In this document: positions 56,313 through 64,000 of the stretch, one piece after another
How positions within the stretch are numbered: the first letter of the stretch is position 1
Layout of the letters: every line of letters begins with the position of its first letter
Assembly (NCBI GenBank): GCA_963707445.1
Contig: CAVPPW010000032.1
Location: forward strand, 1-64,000
Length of the DNA: 64,000 bases
Origin: JALORV01 sp963707445
GTDB lineage: Bacteria > Pseudomonadota > Gammaproteobacteria > Burkholderiales > Burkholderiaceae_F
Direction: 5' to 3'
Translations under genes and position numbers: made by a program
Notes under the pieces: generated by a model
Databases searched by the model: none
The model's input: the letters and a program-made list of their open reading frames with translations, nothing else
What the model was told of the DNA's origin: nothing

Positions 56313-57356
56313 ATGGCTGACGTCATCGCTACTGTCCTGCAACGTCTGTGCGGCGCCGCGTGGTCCCGACGACGCCGCAGTTCGGTGCGGCGCGGCCTCG
56401 CCCGCACCGGAGTATTCGCCAAGGTCGCCGGAGTGGCGGCATTCGCCGTCGCCCTGATAGTGCCTGCCGTCGCGTTCGCGGCCGCGGTCGACGCGGCTGG
56501 TGCCTCGGTCACCGCCTGGTGGGTGTGGCCACTGGCGCTGTTCGTCGTCTGTTTCTTCCTCGGGATCATCGCGGTTCCGGCCGGGGTTGGTGGCGGTGTG
56601 CTGTTTGTGCCGCTGGTCAGCGGCTTCTTTCCGTTCCATCTCGACTATGTGCGCGGAGCCGGGCTGCTGGTGGCGCTGTCGAGTGCGCTCGCAGCCGGGC
56701 CGTCCCTGCTGCGGGCCGGTCTGGCCAACATGCGGGTGGCGTTGCCCCTGGCGCTGATCGCATCGTTCAGTTCGATGCTCGGCGCGCTGCTGGGCCTGGC
56801 CCTGCCGGACTCGGTCGTACGCATCGCGCTTGGGATTGCGATCCTGGGAATCGTCGCGGTCATGCTGCTGGCGCGCAAGTCGGAGTACCCGGACGTTCAG
56901 ACCAGTGACCGGTTGGCCACACTGCTGGGGATGCACGGCGTGTTCGTCGACGGCGCCTCCGGCCAGCAGGTTGCATGGCGCATGCATCGCACGCCACAGG
57001 GACTGGCGCTGTTCCTTTTTATCGGCGTGCTGGCGGGGATGTTCGGCCTCGGCGCCGGCTGGGCGAACGTACCCGCACTGAACCTCGTCATGGGCGCACC
57101 GCTGAAGGTGGCCGCTGGCTCGTCTAGTTTCATACTCTCGCTGGTCGATTCGTCGGCGGCGTGGATCTACCTGAACAACGGTGCGGTGCTGCCGGTCATC
57201 GCGGCGCCGTCGGTGATCGGCATGATGCTCGGTGCCAAGATTGGAGCGCGGCTGCTGCATGTGCTGAAGGCTTCGATCATTCGTCGTCTCGTCATTGCGA
57301 TGCTGCTGTTTGCCGGTGGCCGCGCGCTGATGGTCGGACTGGGTATCGGGATTTGA
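56313..57356 (+). CDS. TauE/SafE-family sulfite/sulfonate exporter
   Basis: 347 aa with about eight hydrophobic segments. Family blocks: FFLGIIAVPAGVGGGVLFVP near the first membrane hairpin and VLAGMFGLGAGWANVPALNL in the second half, the two-fold repeat of the family. The N-terminus has a basic leader then AVALIVPAVAFAAA. Members export sulfite or sulfoacetate, or transport other small anions. Placed between sat-apr and cysG, sulfite export as overflow protection is likely. The start lacks a clear SD. Confidence 0.85.
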   Translation: MADVIATVLQRLCGAAWSRRRRSSVRRGLARTGVFAKVAGVAAFAVALIVPAVAFAAAVDAAGASVTAWWVWPLALFVVCFFLGIIAVPAGVGGGVLFVPLVSGFFPFHLDYVRGAGLLVALSSALAAGPSLLRAGLANMRVALPLALIASFSSMLGALLGLALPDSVVRIALGIAILGIVAVMLLARKSEYPDVQTSDRLATLLGMHGVFVDGASGQQVAWRMHRTPQGLALFLFIGVLAGMFGLGAGWANVPALNLVMGAPLKVAAGSSSFILSLVDSSAAWIYLNNGAVLPVIAAPSVIGMMLGAKIGARLLHVLKASIIRRLVIAMLLFAGGRALMVGLGIGI

Positions 57357-57383
57357 GCCGGTCCCTCTGCATCCGAAGCTCCC

Positions 57384-57794
57384 ATGAACAAGATCCACAT
57401 TGCACCCGAACAGATCCGCTACGCAGAGTGGCTGCGCTGGAGCGGGTGGCTCGGTCTGGCGGTGCTCGTAGGAGCCTTCGGCCTGTATGTCGCCGGCGTG
57501 CTGCCGCCCGTGATCCCGGTGGACCAGCTGCCTCAGGCCTGGCGCCTGTCATCGCGCGAACTCATGCTCCAGCATGGACTGCAGGGCGGTTGGTCCTGGA
57601 TCCGTTCAATCGCGCGGGGCGACATGCTGAACATGCTCGGCATCGCGATCCTCTCGGGCTGCTCCGCGTTGCCGCTGCTGGCTGTCACCGGCATCTACCT
57701 GCGTCGCGGTGATCGACTCTTTGCCGCGCTGTGCCTGCTGCAGGTCGCCGTGCTGGTGCTGGCGGCGTCGGGTCTGATCGCCCCGGGACACTGA
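57384..57794 (+). CDS. DUF1634 membrane protein
   Basis: 136 aa with three hydrophobic segments (WLGLAVLVGAFGLYVAGVLP; MLNMLGIAILSGCSALPLLA; FAALCLLQVAVLVLAASGLI). DUF1634 proteins typically lie next to TauE/SafE genes, as here (27-base gap), and may be accessory subunits. The function is unproven. Confidence 0.8.
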   Translation: MNKIHIAPEQIRYAEWLRWSGWLGLAVLVGAFGLYVAGVLPPVIPVDQLPQAWRLSSRELMLQHGLQGGWSWIRSIARGDMLNMLGIAILSGCSALPLLAVTGIYLRRGDRLFAALCLLQVAVLVLAASGLIAPGH

Positions 57795-57797
57795 ATC

Positions 57798-58637
57798 ATG
57801 ACGGCGCCGACCACGCTACGTCGCATTGCGCTGATGACGCAATGGACCGAGTTTGATTCCGGGGCGGAGAAAGTGGCGATCGAACTCGCGCAGCGGCTGC
57901 AGCTTCCGCTCAGCGTCGTCGTGCCGCTGCTGAGCAATCCGGAATACGAGGTCGTCGCGCACGGCCGTGTCGCAGACGCCGAAGCCGCGGCGGCCAATGC
58001 CGTGGCTGCCTTCAACGCGCAGGCCCGCGATGCGGGAGTGACCACCGAAATTCGCGTCCGACGCGGCGACGAACTCTGGCGCGAAGTGGTGGATGAGGTG
58101 CATTCGACGCGCGCGGACCTGCTGGTCACGCGACGCCGCGGACATCGCGGCTTTCTCGGCCGGCTTCGGGTCGGAGAGATGGTGCGGCAGATCGCGGTGC
58201 ATTCGTCATGTCCGCTCATGGTGGTTCCGCGTCAGGCGCGCATGCCGTCAAAGGGAATACTGGTGGTGATTCAGGCCGGCGCAACGGTCGAGCCTGAGAC
58301 GCGCAGCGCTGCAATGCTGGCTTCCCAACTGGGCCTTCCCTTGCGCATTCTCATCGTCGTGCCGGAGGGGCAGGCGCGTGCGGTTGGCGACATCCCGCTG
58401 CAGCAGGCCCAGGAGGTTGCGCGCCAGGCGCAGGTCAGCGCGGGCGGCAGCATCCAGACGGGGCCTTTGCCCGAGTCGCTGGAGTCGGGCATGCGCGGCA
58501 ATGCGGTGGACCTGCTGGTGATCGGGTTTGTGCAGGGCCCGGCGAGCCACGGCAGGCTGCGCGATGTAGTCGAGGGCGTCGTTGGCGGGGTACCCTGCGC
58601 AACATTGCTCGTTGGCACTCAGTCGCCGAGCGCCTGA
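57798..58637 (+). CDS. Universal stress protein-like protein (two Usp-like domains)
   Basis: 279 aa. The first domain reads RRIALMTQWTEFDSGAEKVA and ends GRLRVGEMVRQIAVHSSCPL plus VVPRQ. The second begins GILVVIQAGATVEPETRSAA and ends with GVPCATLLVG. The ATP-binding Gx2Gx9G motif of UspA is only partly kept (RRGHRGFLGRLRVGEM). It starts three bases after the DUF1634 stop. Probably a stress or nucleotide-sensing protein of the same operon. Confidence 0.75.
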   Translation: MTAPTTLRRIALMTQWTEFDSGAEKVAIELAQRLQLPLSVVVPLLSNPEYEVVAHGRVADAEAAAANAVAAFNAQARDAGVTTEIRVRRGDELWREVVDEVHSTRADLLVTRRRGHRGFLGRLRVGEMVRQIAVHSSCPLMVVPRQARMPSKGILVVIQAGATVEPETRSAAMLASQLGLPLRILIVVPEGQARAVGDIPLQQAQEVARQAQVSAGGSIQTGPLPESLESGMRGNAVDLLVIGFVQGPASHGRLRDVVEGVVGGVPCATLLVGTQSPSA

Positions 58638-58673
58638 TCATGGCAAGGTGCAGGGCACATAGTGGAGCCGGTG

Positions 58674-60137
58674 ATGTCGCAGATGCTCAATCTGGCACGC
58701 GCAGCGCACCTGGTCGGGGTGCCGCGCGGCGTGCTGCAGCGGATGATCAGTGCCGGCGAGATCGAGGCCGCGGACGGGCTGATCGCGATCGACGAACTGC
58801 GGCGGGTCTTCCCGGCGGCTGCGCTCGACGACAGCGGAGCGTTCGAGCGTGTCCGCACGATCCGCGAAGAGGCATTCGGCCGACGCGTGCGCGAGCGGAT
58901 ACTGCCGTCGCCGGAGGTTCTCGCGCAGCGCCTGTTTGTACAGAGCCAGGAACTGGCCGATCTGCGTCGCTACCTGACTGGCTATCACGATCTCGTGGTG
59001 GCGGTCTCGCAGCAACTCCAGGATCTGGCGGCCGGCGACGCTCGGCTAAAGCCGCTGGCGCAGTTCGTCCACGCCGGCTTCAGGCGCGTTCTGGACAGTG
59101 AGCCTGCAGAACCTCTGGACGCAATGGCGAACATGATGCAGGTGATCTCAGCCCACGTGACGATGCGCCCGAGCGGCCATCAGTTCATTGTCGAGGGCAA
59201 CGACTCGATCCTGCAGGCCGGGTTGAAGGCCGGGCTGCGCCTGGGCTACGGATGTGGCACGGGGTCCTGCGGACTGTGCAAGGCACGCGTCGTCAGTGGG
59301 CAGATCCGGCAGGTGCAGCACAGCGATCTGCGGCTGTCGGAGCAGGAACGGCAGCAGGGTTACGCGCTCCTGTGTGCACACACCGCGGTCACGGACCTGG
59401 TGATCGAGTCGCTCGAGGCGTCCGGCCCGGCGGACATTCCGCAGCAGGAACTGGTCGCCACGGTGCGCGCGGTGACCGAGCTCGGTCCCCATACCAGGCT
59501 GCTGCACCTTCAGACCCCGCGCAGCAGCCGGCTGCGATTCCTCGCCGGTCAGCTGGTGACGCTCGGCGTCGCCGGCCTCGGTGACGACATCGAGCAGGCC
59601 GTCGCGCTGGCGAGCTGCCCCTGCGACGAGCGCAACCTGCACTTTCACCTGGCGCGCGATGACGACGGGCCACTGTCGGCGGCAGTGTTCGACGACCGCA
59701 TTCGTGCCGGTGCAGCGGTGGGTGTACGCGGACCCGTAGGCGATTTCGTCCTCGATGCGCAGAGCACGCGGCCGCTGGTGTTCGCGGCCTGCGACACGGG
59801 CTTCGGCCCGATCAAGAGCCTGATCGAGCACGCAATGGCGAGCGAGCATGTCGAGTCGTTTGCGTTGCACTGGCTTGCCACGCGCGGCGACGGCCATTAC
59901 CTCGACAACCAGTGTCGCGCGTGGGCCGCGGCCTACGATCAGTTCGCCTACGAGCCGCTGGTCGATGCCGATCAGGCGGCCGGCGCGCGCCTCCTGGTCG
60001 ACCGCGCCGCGGCCCGGCCCGGCCTCGCGGCGAGCGATTTGTTCATCGCCGGCCCGTCGACCTTCGTCTTCGAGGCGGCGCAGGCGTTCATTGCCGCCGG
60101 GGTTGCGGCCGGGCAGACGCACACGCTGGCGGTCTGA
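58674..60137 (+). CDS. HTH-like domain fused to [2Fe-2S] ferredoxin and FAD/NAD(P)H reductase
   Basis: 487 aa in three parts. Residues 1-45 (LNLARAAHLVGVPRGVLQRM, then IDELRRVFP) look like a MerR/excisionase-type helix-turn-helix. A helical linker follows (about 50-160), then a plant-type [2Fe-2S] domain with CGTGSCGLC and a downstream LLCAHT supplying the fourth Cys. The C-terminal half is a ferredoxin-NADP reductase-like module (FLAGQLVTLGV; VFAACDTGFGPIKSLIEHA; DLFIAGPSTFVFEAAQAFI). GGAG lies six bases before the ATG. It is coupled to a CMD-Rieske gene, suggesting an electron-transfer chain to a Rieske protein. The substrate is unknown. Confidence 0.8.
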   Translation: MSQMLNLARAAHLVGVPRGVLQRMISAGEIEAADGLIAIDELRRVFPAAALDDSGAFERVRTIREEAFGRRVRERILPSPEVLAQRLFVQSQELADLRRYLTGYHDLVVAVSQQLQDLAAGDARLKPLAQFVHAGFRRVLDSEPAEPLDAMANMMQVISAHVTMRPSGHQFIVEGNDSILQAGLKAGLRLGYGCGTGSCGLCKARVVSGQIRQVQHSDLRLSEQERQQGYALLCAHTAVTDLVIESLEASGPADIPQQELVATVRAVTELGPHTRLLHLQTPRSSRLRFLAGQLVTLGVAGLGDDIEQAVALASCPCDERNLHFHLARDDDGPLSAAVFDDRIRAGAAVGVRGPVGDFVLDAQSTRPLVFAACDTGFGPIKSLIEHAMASEHVESFALHWLATRGDGHYLDNQCRAWAAAYDQFAYEPLVDADQAAGARLLVDRAAARPGLAASDLFIAGPSTFVFEAAQAFIAAGVAAGQTHTLAV

Positions 60138-60181
60138 GTGACAGTTCCGACCACTTCTTCCATGCAGCAGGGCTTTACGCG

Positions 60182-60808
60182 ATGAGTGACGCACTGAATT
60201 TCCTGGTCAAGGCCCGGCCCGACGCGATGGGCCATTACTTCAAGTTCCTGAAGGAGGCCGGCAAGCATCTCGACCCGAAGACGCGCAACCTGATTTCGGT
60301 GATCACAAAGGTCCACGCGCAGACCGATCGCGGCTTCCGGCAATACCTGTCGCGCGCGTTGCGCGAGGGCTGCACGCCGGCCGAGATCCTGGATGCGCTG
60401 CTGATGGCCTTCCCGGCGCTCGGTCTGGCCAAGATCGTGTGGGCGGTCGACATCCTGATCGACATGGATCTGCCCGAGTTCCAGGCCGATGCGATGGGCT
60501 TCCCCGGTGCGTGGCACGACGTGATGGCCGCGGCCGACATCGAGGTCGGCGCGACGCAGCGCCACGACTGCGATGGGCGTGGACTGTTCGTGCACAGGAC
60601 CCAGGACGAATACCGTGTCTACGACAGCCGCTGTCCGCACCAGACCACCAACATCCCGCACCTGGCGCTCGAAGGAACGACGCTCACCTGTCCCAAGCAC
60701 GAGTGGGCCTTCGACATCACGACCGGCGCGTGCATCGCCAAGGGCTCGACGCCGTTGAAACGCTGGAAGTCCAGGGTCGAGGACGGCCGGCTGCTCGCGT
60801 ACTGGTAG
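60182..60808 (+). CDS. Carboxymuconolactone decarboxylase-like/Rieske fusion protein
   Basis: 208 aa. The first 110 residues resemble AhpD/CMD-type proteins (KTRNLISVITKVHAQTDRGF; EGCTPAEILDALLMAFPALG) but lack the CxxC of AhpD. From about residue 115 a Rieske [2Fe-2S] domain follows, with ligands in CPHQTTN and CPKHEW, 16 residues between the two Cys-containing motifs. There is no signal peptide. It follows the reductase gene by 44 bases and is likely its electron acceptor. The fusion is uncommon; the catalytic role is unknown. Confidence 0.82.
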   Translation: MSDALNFLVKARPDAMGHYFKFLKEAGKHLDPKTRNLISVITKVHAQTDRGFRQYLSRALREGCTPAEILDALLMAFPALGLAKIVWAVDILIDMDLPEFQADAMGFPGAWHDVMAAADIEVGATQRHDCDGRGLFVHRTQDEYRVYDSRCPHQTTNIPHLALEGTTLTCPKHEWAFDITTGACIAKGSTPLKRWKSRVEDGRLLAYW

Positions 60809-60836
60809 CCACAACGCTCGAGTAGCACCGCCATTC

Positions 60837-62303
60837 ATGGACTACCTGCCCATTTTCATGAAGCTCACCGATCGCCCGTGCGCGGTGATCGGCGGTGGCG
60901 AGGTCGCCGCGCGCAAGGTCGGCCTGCTGCTCGCAGCTGGCGCGCGCGTCACGGTAACGGCGCCGGAGCTGTGCGAGCCGCTCGCCGAATTGCTGCGGCA
61001 GGGCCGGATCGACTACCGCGCCGAGACTTTCACGCCGGCCGCGCTGCAAGGCGTGGCGCTCGCGATTGCCGCGACCGACGATCGCACCGTCAACGCCGAA
61101 GTCTCGCGCCTGGCGCAATCGCAGCTGCTGCCGGTCAACGTCGTTGACGATCCGGAGTTGTGCTCGTTCATCCTGCCCGCGATCGTCGACCGCTCGCCGG
61201 TCGTGGTCGCAGTGTCCACTGGCGGAGCCTCGCCGGTGCTGGCACGCCTGCTGCGGGCGCGCCTGGAGTCGCTCGTGCCGACGACGTACGGGCAGCTGGC
61301 GCAACTCGCGCGGCGTTTTCGCGAGCGGGTCCGCAACGCGTTGCCGCAACCGGAGCGGCGGCCGTTCTGGGAACGTGTCTTCCAGGGCCCGGTGGCCGAA
61401 CTCGTGTTCTCGGGGCGGATCGCCGAGGCCGAGCGCGCACTGGAAGGCGAACTGGAGTCAACCGCAGGCCGCGGCGCAGAGCCCGGCGAGGTGTACCTGG
61501 TCGGGGCAGGCCCCGGCAACCCCGATCTGCTGACGTTTGCAGCCATGCGGCTGATGCAGCAGGCCGATGTGGTCCTGTTCGACAACCTCGTGTCGCCGGC
61601 GATCCTGGATCTCACGCGCCGCGACGCCGAGCGCATCTATGTCGGCAAGCAGCGCGCGCACCACACGATGCGCCAGGAGGAGATCAACGCGCTGCTGGTC
61701 CGGCTCGCGCGCTCCGGACGCCGCGTGCTGCGCCTGAAGGGCGGGGATCCGTACGTGTTCGGTCGCGGCGGCGAGGAGATCGAATCGCTCGCCGCCAGCG
61801 GCATCCGCTTCCAGGTCGTGCCGGGTATCACCGCCGCCTGTGGCGTGGCGGCGTATGCAGGCATACCGCTGACACACCGCGATTACGCGCAGTCGTGCGT
61901 ACTGGTGACCGGCCATCTGAAGGACGGGACCATGAATCTCGACTGGCACGGACTTGCGCGGCCGCGTCAGACCGTGGTGGTCTACATGGGGCTGCTAGGC
62001 CTTGCGGAATTCTGCGCGGAGCTGATCGCGCATGGCATGCCACGCGACATGCCCGCGGCTGTCGTGCAGCAGGCCACGCTGCCGCAGCAACGGGTCGTCA
62101 CCGCCACGCTCGAAGATCTGCCGCAGCGAGCCGCTGCGGCCGACCTGCGGCCGCCGACGCTGGTCATCGTCGGCGACGTCGTCAGGCTGCGCGACAAGCT
62201 GTCGTGGTACGAACCGTCGGGTGACCAAGGTGTCTCGTCGGCCTGGGGCGACCCTGTTCGCCGGGACCGTGAGCAACAGGAAGTCAGACCGTTGACGGAT
62301 TGA
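60837..62303 (+). CDS. cysG: Sirohaem synthase (trifunctional)
   Basis: 488 aa. N-terminal precorrin-2 dehydrogenase/ferrochelatase (CAVIGGGEVAARKVGLLLAA; LPVNVVDDPELCSFILPAIV; STGGASPVLARLLRARLE) and C-terminal uroporphyrinogen-III methyltransferase from about residue 217 (VYLVGAGPGNPDLLT; RLKGGDPYVFGRGGEE; VVPGITAACGVAAYAGIPLT). It makes the sirohaem precursor of the rDsr cofactor, with DsrN completing amidation. An N-terminus starting with DYLPIFMKL is typical. Intact. Confidence 0.96.
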   Translation: MDYLPIFMKLTDRPCAVIGGGEVAARKVGLLLAAGARVTVTAPELCEPLAELLRQGRIDYRAETFTPAALQGVALAIAATDDRTVNAEVSRLAQSQLLPVNVVDDPELCSFILPAIVDRSPVVVAVSTGGASPVLARLLRARLESLVPTTYGQLAQLARRFRERVRNALPQPERRPFWERVFQGPVAELVFSGRIAEAERALEGELESTAGRGAEPGEVYLVGAGPGNPDLLTFAAMRLMQQADVVLFDNLVSPAILDLTRRDAERIYVGKQRAHHTMRQEEINALLVRLARSGRRVLRLKGGDPYVFGRGGEEIESLAASGIRFQVVPGITAACGVAAYAGIPLTHRDYAQSCVLVTGHLKDGTMNLDWHGLARPRQTVVVYMGLLGLAEFCAELIAHGMPRDMPAAVVQQATLPQQRVVTATLEDLPQRAAAADLRPPTLVIVGDVVRLRDKLSWYEPSGDQGVSSAWGDPVRRDREQQEVRPLTD

Positions 62304-62433
62304 CGTCAAGGACGTCCGGCCACAGCTCACCGCCGGTCTGGTCGGCACCGCAAAAACCGGGCGTCTGGACTTGATGTTTGCCACATTCGTGGCCAAGGTG
62401 TCGTCTCAACGCAGCACAAAGGGGGTTCTGTCC

Positions 62434-62862
62434 ATGAAGCGGTTTCTGGCATTCCTTGCAGTTCTGGTTTTCGGCGCCCTGGTTAACGAGCAGGTCGCAG
62501 CTCAAGCGGCACCAGCCGCCAAGGAGCGCGTGATCATCCAGGTCAGCACGCCCGAGCAGCGAGTCTGGAATCAGTCGCTCAACTATGTCGAGAACCTCCA
62601 GGAGCTCTACGGCAAGGACAACGTCGAAATCGAGATCGTCGCCCTCGGTTGGGGCATCGGCATGCTGAAGTTCGACTCGCCTCTGGCGACGCGCGTCGCT
62701 GACGCGTTGAAGCGCGGCGCCAAGCTGCAGGCCTGCGAAGTGACGATGGGGCGGCAGAAGCTTTCGAAGCAGGACATGCTCCCCGACATTGGCTATGTAC
62801 CGGCGGGTCTCGGGCAGATCATCAAGCGACAGAAAGAGGGCTGGTCGTACATTGGCGGTTGA
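62434..62862 (+). CDS. Secreted DsrE-family protein
   Basis: 142 aa. Signal peptide (KRFLAFLAVLVFGALVNEQV AAQ), then a DsrE/DsrF-like fold: RVIIQVSTPEQRVWNQSLNY, VEIEIVALGWGIGML and LQACEVTMGRQKL with a Cys at the position used by DsrE-like proteins. GGGGG box upstream. Periplasmic DsrE-like proteins occur with sulfur-oxidation genes and may bind sulfane sulfur or thiols. The role is not established. Confidence 0.82.
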   Translation: MKRFLAFLAVLVFGALVNEQVAAQAAPAAKERVIIQVSTPEQRVWNQSLNYVENLQELYGKDNVEIEIVALGWGIGMLKFDSPLATRVADALKRGAKLQACEVTMGRQKLSKQDMLPDIGYVPAGLGQIIKRQKEGWSYIGG

Positions 62863-63186
62863 GTCGTCAGCAGCGTGACGCCCGCCGGCCGATCCTGTTC
62901 AAGAACTCGCCAACCTCGATACCAGCGAGATCTAGGGCCTACAGATGTCGACCGATCGACAATCCTGGGCCGCTCTGGGAGGTCTCGTTTCCAGCTCGAT
63001 GCCTGCAGTGATGCGGCACTCGAGACTTTCAACGCGATAGGCTACGCGCAGCCATACCGCTGCGAGGGAACAGTCGCCCCGGAGAGGACGTCAACTGAGA
63101 AGTGCGTGCGGCTGCTCCTCAGCCGCGACACCGGACATCGACACGCCTCCCGATCCGGGACACGTCACCGTGTCCGGACCGTTCGG
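62863..63186. other. Convergent intergenic region with a hairpin
   Basis: About 320 bases between facing genes. GGACACG (63158-63164) and CGTGTCC (63169-63175) form a 7-bp stem with loop TCAC, just beyond the stop of the right-hand gene and suited to end its transcript. Long stop-free frames here have no start signal or protein-like composition. Nothing else is recognised. Confidence 0.45.
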
Positions 63187-63543
63187 TCACTCGACCTTGA
63201 CGACCGTGTACTGGCTGCCAGAGGGCTGATAGTAGGTTCCACCACACTGGTGCAATGTCGTGCCTTCGATGACGACGGTCGTGCAGCCTTGAGGCAGAGT
63301 AGCGACGACCGTGGAGGTCGCGATGATGCGCCGCCGGGCCACGCCGCCGACGTTTCCTGCCGCGCCAGGCTGATTGATTCCGGGATCCCGAACTCCGACT
63401 CCAGGCGCCCCAACGCCTGCAGTTCCGCCCCTTGGACCGGGCTGGTTCACGCCTGGGTCGCGCGCCTGCAGCGCACCCGACAAGGCGGCAAGCGCCGCGC
63501 CAAGGATCAGGACCTGTCCCAACTTGTATCGTGTCTTGCCCAT
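63187..63543 (-). CDS. Small secreted Gly/Pro-rich protein
   Basis: 118 aa. Signal peptide (LGQVLILGAALAALSGALQA), then the low-complexity repeat DPGVNQPGPRGG / DPGINQPGAAGN, then a C-terminal part GCTTVVIEGTTLHQCGGTYY with two cysteines that may form a disulfide. The end pattern resembles small exported DUF6515-like proteins. Function unknown. Confidence 0.7.
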   Translation of the reverse strand: MGKTRYKLGQVLILGAALAALSGALQARDPGVNQPGPRGGTAGVGAPGVGVRDPGINQPGAAGNVGGVARRRIIATSTVVATLPQGCTTVVIEGTTLHQCGGTYYQPSGSQYTVVKVE

Positions 63544-63767
63544 TGCGTTACCTCCACTGATGGTCGCGTGCAATTCGGGCCGCGGCCGAACCACGAACAC
63601 AGGATTGTTGCCTTAAAACGTAGCGGGGCATTTGACCTAGCAGCACTGTGTGGGATTACCTGGAGTACTTTCCCGTATCCGAGCATCAGTTACCACTCGA
63701 CCTGACAGAGCGGCGCCAGGACCTCCGCGAGACGGCAACTTATTGCACTTTGAGCGAACCCTGTGTC

Positions 63768-64000
63768 TTATCGCCCAAGGTTGCTGGAACCCCATCGATC
63801 CTTGATTCGCTGCTCATGTGCGTTCTCAGCCTCGATCGAGTCCTGCGGCAGTTGTTTGAGGCAATCCTCCAGGTCCCGAGGGTCGGGTCGTTCAGCGGAC
63901 TTCGGTTCGGCCCGCACTGGTGGTGACTTGCCGTCCCATGCGAACGGATTGCCGAACTCAGGTGGCTCAGGCAGGCAGTCGTCTCTGTAGATCGGAGGTC
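63768..64000 (-). CDS. C-terminal part of an unrecognised protein (truncated by window edge)
   Basis: Reading leftward from the right edge, one frame is open for 76 codons and ends in TAA. It reads PPIYRDDCLPEPPEFGNPFA and continues acidic and proline-rich to RWGSSNLGR. Composition and codon choice look coding, whereas the other frames are broken. No family recognised. Confidence 0.45.
   Translation of the reverse strand, partial: PPIYRDDCLPEPPEFGNPFAWDGKSPPVRAEPKSAERPDPRDLEDCLKQLPQDSIEAENAHEQRIKDRWGSSNLGR

Noticed and set aside
62875..63705. 276-codon plus-strand frame
   Set aside because: Runs antisense through a signal-peptide protein gene; Arg/Ser/Thr-rich non-protein-like composition.

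Overview
The window is a GC-rich proteobacterial chromosome segment that reads like an uncultivated or little-studied sulfur-oxidising betaproteobacterium. The oxidative-type (reverse) dsr operon, soeABC, aprBA-aprM-sat and a sulfide:quinone reductase-like gene point to lithotrophy. The Bug/TctC-type transporter, the three IclR regulators and the GMC oxidoreductase are commonest in Burkholderiales-like lineages. No rRNA, tRNA, phage or CRISPR array was seen, so the taxonomic placement is inference.

Layout. 1-1.5 kb: end of an RND efflux operon (- strand) with a CsoR-like operator upstream. 1.5-4.9 kb (- strand): small protein, stand-alone Cas6/Cmx6-like protein, tandem TusA, cysteine-less DsrC-like protein, unknown protein, Fe/2-oxoglutarate dioxygenase. 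5.2-17.5 kb (+): dsrABEFHCMKLJOPNR, followed by a YedE-type transporter and a methyltransferase. 19.4-21.3 kb (-): NarL/NarX-type two-component system. 21.3-26.0 kb (-): soeCBA, sulfite:quinone oxidoreductase. 26.3-28.8 kb (+): phosphodiesterase, dienelactone hydrolase-like protein, a CxxCH haem protein and an unknown protein. 29.1-47.0 kb: an organosulfonate island with xsc, citrate synthase, pta, a TTT transporter (tctCBA), sauS, sauT, a GMC dehydrogenase, a TRAP transporter and three divergent IclR regulators. 47.1-49.1 kb: DUF302 protein and SQR-like protein. 49.1-55.9 kb (-): sat, aprM, aprB, aprA, a 116-aa protein, an FKBP-type isomerase, two microproteins, a CBS protein and a third DsrC-like protein. 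56.3-62.9 kb (+): TauE/SafE, DUF1634, Usp, HTH/[2Fe-2S]/flavin reductase fusion, CMD-Rieske fusion, cysG and a secreted DsrE-like protein. The right edge holds a small secreted protein and a truncated gene.

How the genes fit together. Intracellular sulfane sulfur would be passed by TusA/DsrEFH/DsrC to rDsrAB, with electrons handled by DsrL and DsrMKJOP. CysG and DsrN supply siro(haem)amide. Sulfite leaves through SoeABC to the quinone pool, through AprBA-AprM plus Sat with ATP formation, or by TauE export. The sulfonate island would convert sulfoacetate (SauT, SauS) and perhaps isethionate (GMC enzyme) to sulfoacetaldehyde. Xsc then releases sulfite into the same oxidation machinery, while acetyl phosphate goes through Pta and citrate synthase into central carbon metabolism. 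The sequence thus suggests sulfonate use coupled to sulfite lithotrophy.

Quality note. Many genes at about 0.4-4, 7.4-16, 20.9-26.8, 30-32.5 and 36.8-40.7 kb are broken by single-base indels, almost all insertions. Because frame resumes cleanly in strongly conserved proteins, I treat these as sequencing errors and give full gene extents. Regions such as 42.3-51.3 and 54.6-62.9 kb are almost free of them.
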